From the NCBI GenBank assembly GCA_024500155.1, contig CM044857.1, forward strand, positions 41,372,001 to 41,436,000: a DNA stretch of 64,000 bases, given 5' to 3'. The stretch comes from Chenopodium formosanum. Its lineage: Eukaryota > Streptophyta > Magnoliopsida > Caryophyllales > Amaranthaceae. Below, one piece after another: positions 58,940 through 64,000 of the stretch. Position 1 is the first letter of the stretch; every line of letters starts with the position of its first letter. A program made the position numbers and the translations under genes. The notes under the pieces are model-generated. The model worked only from the letters and a program-made list of their open reading frames with translations, was not told where the DNA came from and searched no databases.

Positions 58940-59500
58940 GAATTACTGAAAAACGTCGGCTCAATTTATGTTTCGTACATTATTTTATAAAATGTTACTC
59001 GTATCAATTTATAGCTAAAGAAGTAAAGATACTACGTATATATAGTCAAATTAGTACAGTTTAGAGATTGGGTTCATGCAACTATTATGAAATGGTTAAA
59101 GTATACTCCATATAATAATATAGCATTAAACACCAATTGTCTGTAAGTAGTTGGCTAGTATGGCTACCCAAAAAGGAAAAAACCATACCATCCTAGCATC
59201 CCTTTATTCCTTTTTATGTTTTCTACCAGTATAAAATTTAAAAAATGTCATATATTCAGTGAGTGAATGTAAAGACTATCGTACATACGTATTACCATTA
59301 ATGAGATTGAGTGAGAGTATATATAGAATGAACTATATAATCCATATAATGAGCCAAGTTAGCTGTGAACATTTATGTTTCTGTTAATTAATTGACTAGA
59401 CTTTTTTTTTTTTTTGCATAGTTCCAAGGACTATACTTTTATACTATAAAAATATGAAAGTTACATGTACATGACATGTATTGAAATTAATGTCTTTCTA

Positions 59501-60083
59501 ATAGAGATGGCAACGGATCGGATTAAAAACGGATTTATTAGATTCAGATCCAAATCCGTTTTAAGAACGTGGATCCGGATCCGGATCCATGAATCTAAAA
59601 TTTTCGGAGCCAGATCCAACTGGTCAACGGATTTGAATCTGGATCCGCATGTTTTTTTTTTTTTCAAAAAAAAAAAAAATTTATTACCTTTAAAAGTTTT
59701 GTTTGGACAAATAAGCTAAAATATATATTTATAAGTTTAATTAATATATATCTACATAATTCAAACCCCTTTTTTTCTACGGGAATTAAATCATTGTTTT
59801 GAAAAACTATTAAAGGTTATTTGTTCATACAAAAATAACAAACAAAGTATGTAATAATAGAGAAAATTATAGATTTATATTTATATAAGACTAGTCAACT
59901 TAATTAGTATATAAATCTTATATAATACCATAATAAATGTATTAAAAATTATAAAACGGATCCACGAGTAAAATGGATATGGATATCCAGATCCACTAGG
60001 TCCAAAAATTGGAGATCCAGTTCCTGTAAAATGTATGTGGATCCACCGGAACCGGATCGGATCCAAGATCCATTGCCATCTGT
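59501..60083. mobile_element. hAT-like non-autonomous element (583 bp)
   Basis: Inverted ends AGAGATGGCAACGGATC and AGATGGCAATGGATC; subterminal GGATCCGGATCC repeats. Flanking 8-mers TCTTTCTA and ACTTCCTG each resemble TCTTCCTG at the empty site in copy A (near 58060). The 8-bp duplication and terminal wording indicate hAT. No transposase. Confidence 0.75.
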
Positions 60084-60166
60084 ACTTCCTGTTGAAGTTG
60101 TTAGTTGTGTGAGGGAGGAATCCGTCATTTTGTATTCTCATATTGATAAGGAAATTTTGTGAAGAA

Positions 60167-60307
60167 GGGCTTGTTCTGATTTACTGACTGAACTGATTGG
60201 AGTTGAGCTGAAGTGAACTGAACTGAATATTTTAATAAAGAAGGAAATTAGGAACTGAACTGAACAGATTGGAGCTGAACTGAAAATAAGCTGAAAAGAA
60301 CAGGCCC
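60167..60307. mobile_element. Tourist-like MITE (copy 4), nested in a foldback arm
   Basis: GAA duplications at 60164-60166 and 60308-60310. Ends GGGCTTGTTCTGATT and (inverted) GGGCCTGTTCTTTTC. Without it the arm reads through and pairs with the right arm. Confidence 0.8.
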
Positions 60308-60835
60308 GAACAACCCAAAAAATAGGCTATTTTGTGAACAAATACCCGAATTTTTTTACTTGTGAACAACTACCCATAAGATAGAAAACATTTGTTTAGC
60401 ACTACCCATTTACAGATTTCGTCCAATTATACCGTTTGTGGGGCCCACTTTTACGGTTTCTCCTCTAATTAACTCCCTCCCAAAGAACCCTAAATTCATC
60501 CAAAATTCCAGGAAAATTTTTTTGATCAATTCAACACAATTTCTCATTATATGAGGTAATGTTTTAAGCAAATGTCATTTGATTGGTTTAGGAGTTATAA
60601 TTTACTTCAATTAACATAATTAGAGATTTAATTTAGGGTTTAGGATTTTAATCCACAAAAAGATGGAGACATCTTGGACTACAAAGAACTTGGTAGAAAG
60701 TTCTTGGCTTGTAAATTCTACATCAAGAAGATGAGTAGGAAAGAGAGAGATTGCTGCGGGAGGAAAACAAAATGGGTTTTAAGCCCTGTCAATTTATTGA
60801 AAAAGGGATGAATTTGGAGCACAAAGATTCACTTA

Positions 60836-60975
60836 GGACCTGTTTTGATTGACTGAATTGAGTTGAACTGAAATAAACTGAACTTAACTGAATATTTTAT
60901 GGGAGAAGGAAATTAAGATTATTGGAGCTGAACTGAACTGAACTAAACTGAAAATAATCCGAAGAGAACAGGCCC
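60836..60975. mobile_element. Tourist-like MITE (copy 5), nested in the foldback interior
   Basis: TTA duplications at 60833-60835 and 60976-60978. Ends GGACCTGTTTTGATT and (inverted) GGGCCTGTTCTCTTC. Interior of AACTGAACTGA-type repeats. Confidence 0.85.
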
Positions 60976-61274
60976 TTAGGAAGAGTAAAAATGGCGAAAG
61001 GAGGAGAGAAATACTTGAGGAGGGAGTTCATTGGGGGAGAAATCGTAGGAGTGGGCCCTACAAATGGCACAATTAGACGGAATCCGTTAATGGATAGTGC
61101 TAGACAAATGTTTGTCATCTTATGGATAGTTGTTCACAAATAAAAAAAAAAAAAAAAAACAGGTAGTTGTTCACAAAATAGCCTATCTTTGGGGTAGTTC
61201 TTCATAAAATTTCTTTTTGATAAGTGGTTGTAGATAAGAATCATAAGATATACTTACTCTGTTTTTTAATTAAG

Positions 61275-62590
61275 GAGTTAAGTATAAAACTAGGGTCTAA
61301 GCTTTTCATTTTTTCACCTTTTGGAAGCTCTCACTTTTTTTTCACTTTTTGGGACCTCTAGTTAAATTTCCAGTCATTTAACCCACCTTTAATTCACCAA
61401 AGGAAAAGTGAGTCCTTTAATTGAATTTTTGACCAAAAAAGTTAATCCCCTCATTAACTTTTTTACACAATAAAGTCAGTCCCTTCATTAATAATCATGC
61501 ATATCCAAATCAAAGAAAGAATATATTTCAAATATTCAACTGAAAATAAAAGCCAAAGAAATAAAGTTGTTGTAATTATCCAACTAGTCGTTAAACTTCA
61601 AAAAATATAAAACTCCATAAAACTAGTAACATCAAGCCTTCATTCCTTCGTATTTTTTAAAGTGTTCGAGGCCACGGCCGTTGCAGCAGGGTCCAACCTT
61701 GTGAAAACATGAAAACAAAGGACATCGAGCCCTAGCACAGGGTGAGCATACTCAAGTCCATCCATTTTACTCCTACGATCACCAAACACAACAATTTTTA
61801 AAGGTCTTACACTAGCACTCTGTTTTCAACGACTAATTAAGCCCTAACCACAATTCATATTATCAACTAATCCAACCTTAATCAAACGATCATCAAACAA
61901 ATAAACTAAATGTACACAATTAAGAACACATCCACCATCTAATTTCAACACAAATTTGCAAAATTGAAGCACGCAAATAAAAAAAATTTCGAAACCCTAA
62001 AACCTAATTTCACCCAATTTGCCCAAAAAAAAAAAAAACAACCAAAGTGGTAGTTTAGGATGCTTACCTCATTTTCCTTCAACAATGGTGTGCGAATTAC
62101 CAGATGTGGAAGCCACCCAAGAAGAAAATTTTCAAAAGAAGAGGGAATTTCATAACAATGGCAGAGGATGAGGGGAGTAAATGAAGAAAATGGCGCCTAA
62201 ACTAAATAAATAACCACAAGATTCCAAATGCTTCGTTTCGATTTTTTTAAAAGGAAAACGAAGAGTTTTCAATTTGGACCACTCATTTACGAAGCTTGCA
62301 GCAGACGGTTTCGCTTCCCCATGCATGCCCACGTGTCCTTATTTGGTAAGCCGCAATCCAATCAACCTGTACAAGCATTTATGAGGGACTAACATTTTAG
62401 AGGGGATTTTTTTTTTTCTGACCGTTTTTAGGGGACTAACTTATTTTAACCAAAGAACTAACTTATTTAACCCAAAGGACTAACTTTTTGGCCAAAATTT
62501 ACCCATGAGGTCCCAAACGGTGAAAAAAAAGTGGGAGGTCCTAAAAGGTGAAAAAATGAAAAAGCTGGACCACAACTTTATACTTAACTC
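61275..62590. mobile_element. Mutator-like element with long inverted repeats (1316 bp), no transposase
   Basis: Ends GAGTTAAGTATAAA on both sides (inverted), with similarity extending about 230 bp inwards. Target duplication TTAATTAAG (61266-61274) against TTAATTATG (62591-62599): 9 bp with one mismatch. Copy A has one uninterrupted TTTTTAATTATTGCACCAC there. The central 700 bp is more GC-balanced and could be captured host DNA, but I do not recognise it. Confidence 0.8.
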
Positions 62591-63109
62591 TTAATTATGC
62601 ATCACTTGCCATTTAAGAAAATTTCACAAATATTGCACCATATCGATTTAAAAAGGAAACAAAATATCTCTATTCACACTGCAAATATCTAATGTACCCT
62701 TACTTTTAACACTTGATTCTTTAGTTTATTCTTACATTATATTTTGTACTTCTACAGTTTACCCCTCTCTCTCTTCCATTTTTCCACTACCAAAATAATT
62801 GTGCCATCATATGTGGTGTGATAAAAAAATTAAAAAAAAATGAGAGAAGTATACTATTGCTATAGATTATCAATTGACACTGGATTTTGTATGCTAATTT
62901 TATTTTATTTGTTTTTTTAGATACAATTTCTATTTCAATTACTTGAGTTGTCTTTGATAACGAAAGATGAAAAAGGATTAACAAAAAAAAAATTTGACCA
63001 TAAATTGTCACTTGTATATATAAGAGTATAAAAAAAAGTATGGCAAAGAGAAATAAGTTAGTTAGAAATCAAACAAAAATAAGAGCCTATTATGTTCACC
63101 CGTGTGTAT

Positions 63110-64000
63110 TGTTGAACCTTAGAGTTTTGATGATGATGAACACTAAAAAGCAAACTTCAACTAATGAGCTTTTTCTTAGTGTCGAAATTAGAACAGGTGA
63201 AATTGACTTCGGAAGTAAAAGAGTAGCCTAACTATAAAGACTCAAGGAGACTCCAAATAAAGTTAAAGTAATAGAAATCGAGTTCCCTAACAGGAATATG
63301 AAGACAACAAGTTCCACAAAAACTTGGCCTGTGAGGTTCCAGCTGAGAGCTGGAGAAACAGAAGACAGTAGGAACTTAGTCCTGGACTGCGTGAAGCCCA
63401 AGTATTCCTACTTTATAGCGTTTGACGAAATAATCTAGGTTATGTTAAGTTTATATTCTTTAAGATTGTTGTAAATATGTCAGGTTAGTCTATGCATGAA
63501 ATTTATTAGAAAAGTGACAAAGGTTGGCAAACTTAAATTAGAAAAGTTCAAAAAGATAAGTTTTAATTTATGAAAAGATTTTATTTTATAAGATCCGGTT
63601 CTTCTAAAAGATATTATTCTTTTCATAATTTATCTTTGATAAGTTTTCTAAAAAGATTTTCTTTAGAAAAGATTTACTTAAAAATGTGTTTTGTGAAATT
63701 CGGTAATTTAACTAAATCTATCTTTTGAAAACCCTACTTTCTATACGAGTTAATCTTGTATAAATAGTAGAATTCACATTTCACATAACTTGTGAGTTTA
63801 AGCGTGAAGAATTCGAAGAGTGCTTAATTGTGTAAGTTTGTCAAGTTCATACTTTGTCATATTAGTTTCGGATTTCATGTGTAGCTTTCCTTTCATATAC
63901 TAGAAGTCAAGTGTTTGTATTGGGTGGATTTGGGTGAGTGAATTATATTTGCATAACAGTATTGTAGGCTTCGATTGTGAGGCTAAGAGTTAAGTACTCA
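63110..64000 (+). mobile_element. Probable copia LTR (SIRE/Maximus-like), truncated by the window end
   Basis: Similarity to copies A and B stops near 63080, and sequence starting TGTTGAACCTTAGAGTTTTGATGATG begins, wording common at the 5' end of SIRE-type LTRs (family knowledge). A TATA box TATAAATAG lies at 63759-63767, followed by leader-like sequence. No second LTR is available, so both the element and its start are tentative. Confidence 0.45.
63759..63767 (+). promoter_or_regulatory. TATA-like box in the right-end LTR
   Basis: TATAAATAG in CTTGTATAAATAGTAGAATTC, about 650 bp into the putative LTR; a plausible U3/R core promoter. Confidence 0.45.

Larger units (their letters stand above)
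57738..59229. repeat. Tandem duplicated segment, copy A
   Basis: Starts AAAAAATGTCATATATTTAG and matches copy B (59230-63080), sharing ATAATGAGCCAAGTTAG, CATTTATGTTTCTGTTAATTAA, GTTAGTTGTGTGAGGGA and TTTGTATGCTAATTT. It contains its own insertions: a tail-only retroposon, a 58-bp tandem duplication and a SINE at its right part. Copy B follows directly. Confidence 0.8.
60151..61215. mobile_element. Mutator-like foldback element (1065 bp) with two nested Tourist MITEs
   Basis: Long inverted repeats: GATAGGCTATTTTGTGAACAAC opposite 61156-61190 matches AATAGGCTATTTTGTGAACA at about 60321. Flanks ATTGATAAG (60142-60150) and TTTGATAAG (61216-61224) are a 9-bp duplication with one mismatch, and copy A has one TTTGATAAG at the same place. 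MITEs sit in the left arm (60167-60307) and centre (60836-60975). No transposase. Confidence 0.75.
59230..63080. repeat. Tandem duplicated segment, copy B, expanded by transposons
   Basis: Same block order as copy A but with about 3 kb of later insertions: 59501-60083, 60151-61215 (carrying two MITEs) and 61275-62590. Removing them leaves about 860 bp, close to the matching part of copy A. Confidence 0.8.

Noticed and set aside
63040..63231. 63-residue plus-strand ORF
   Set aside because: It spans the junction between duplicated DNA and the putative LTR and has no domain or codon signal.

Overview
This is nuclear DNA of a dicot plant. The genes carry GT-AG introns in AT-rich DNA, belong to plant-specific families (wall-associated kinases, DUF26 secreted proteins, vacuolar processing enzyme), and sit among Ty1/copia and Ty3/gypsy LTR retrotransposons, SINEs and many MITEs. 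The species cannot be fixed from the sequence; the CAGTT-rich Tourist-like MITEs and the general repeat style suggest a Caryophyllales (spinach/beet-like) genome, but that is a guess.

Region 1 (1-14004) is nested LTR elements. A Tat/Ogre-like Ty3/gypsy element with no gag-pol (1-8926; its 5' LTR is cut by the window edge) has inserted into the 3' end of a decayed, minus-strand copia element (8927-14004). The two gypsy LTRs differ by two substitutions and one 39-bp repeat-number change over about 1.35 kb, so the insertion is very young.

Region 2 (about 14.0-42.5 kb) is a receptor/apoplast gene cluster: two paralogous two-exon DUF26 (cysteine-rich repeat secretory protein) genes on the minus strand (15042-16479 and 35019-36449) and two paralogous four-exon wall-associated-kinase-like genes in convergent orientation (24720-34335 plus, 38260-42448 minus). 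All exon junctions could be placed and keep the reading frame. A copia element (16812-23104), itself split by a 1855-bp solo LTR, lies upstream of the first DUF26 gene. A related copia element (27479-31726) lies in intron 1 of the first kinase gene. Both copia elements lack gag capsid sequence and have LTRs beginning TA and ending CA, a boundary fixed by perfect 5-bp target duplications.

Region 3 (42.5-49.8 kb) is intergenic and full of small transposons. Region 4 (49826-56160) is a complete nine-exon vacuolar processing enzyme (legumain) gene encoding 494 residues with His177 and Cys219. Region 5 (56.2-63.1 kb) contains an adjacent tandem duplication (57738-59229 and 59230-63080). Comparing the two copies exposes empty sites and lets the later insertions be separated: a hAT-like element, two long-inverted-repeat Mutator-like elements, two Tourist-like MITEs, a SINE and a poly(A)-only insertion. 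A diverged third copy lies on the other side of the VPE gene (about 45.3-47.4 kb). The window ends inside a probable copia LTR (63110-64000).

The five host genes encode surface, apoplastic or vacuolar proteins commonly linked to defence and cell death; a joint function is only inference. No wholly new protein system was found. The more unusual signals are GC-rich hairpin arrays just upstream of TATA boxes in two unrelated LTRs, short tail-only retroposons with long target duplications, and gag-less copia elements with TA...CA termini.
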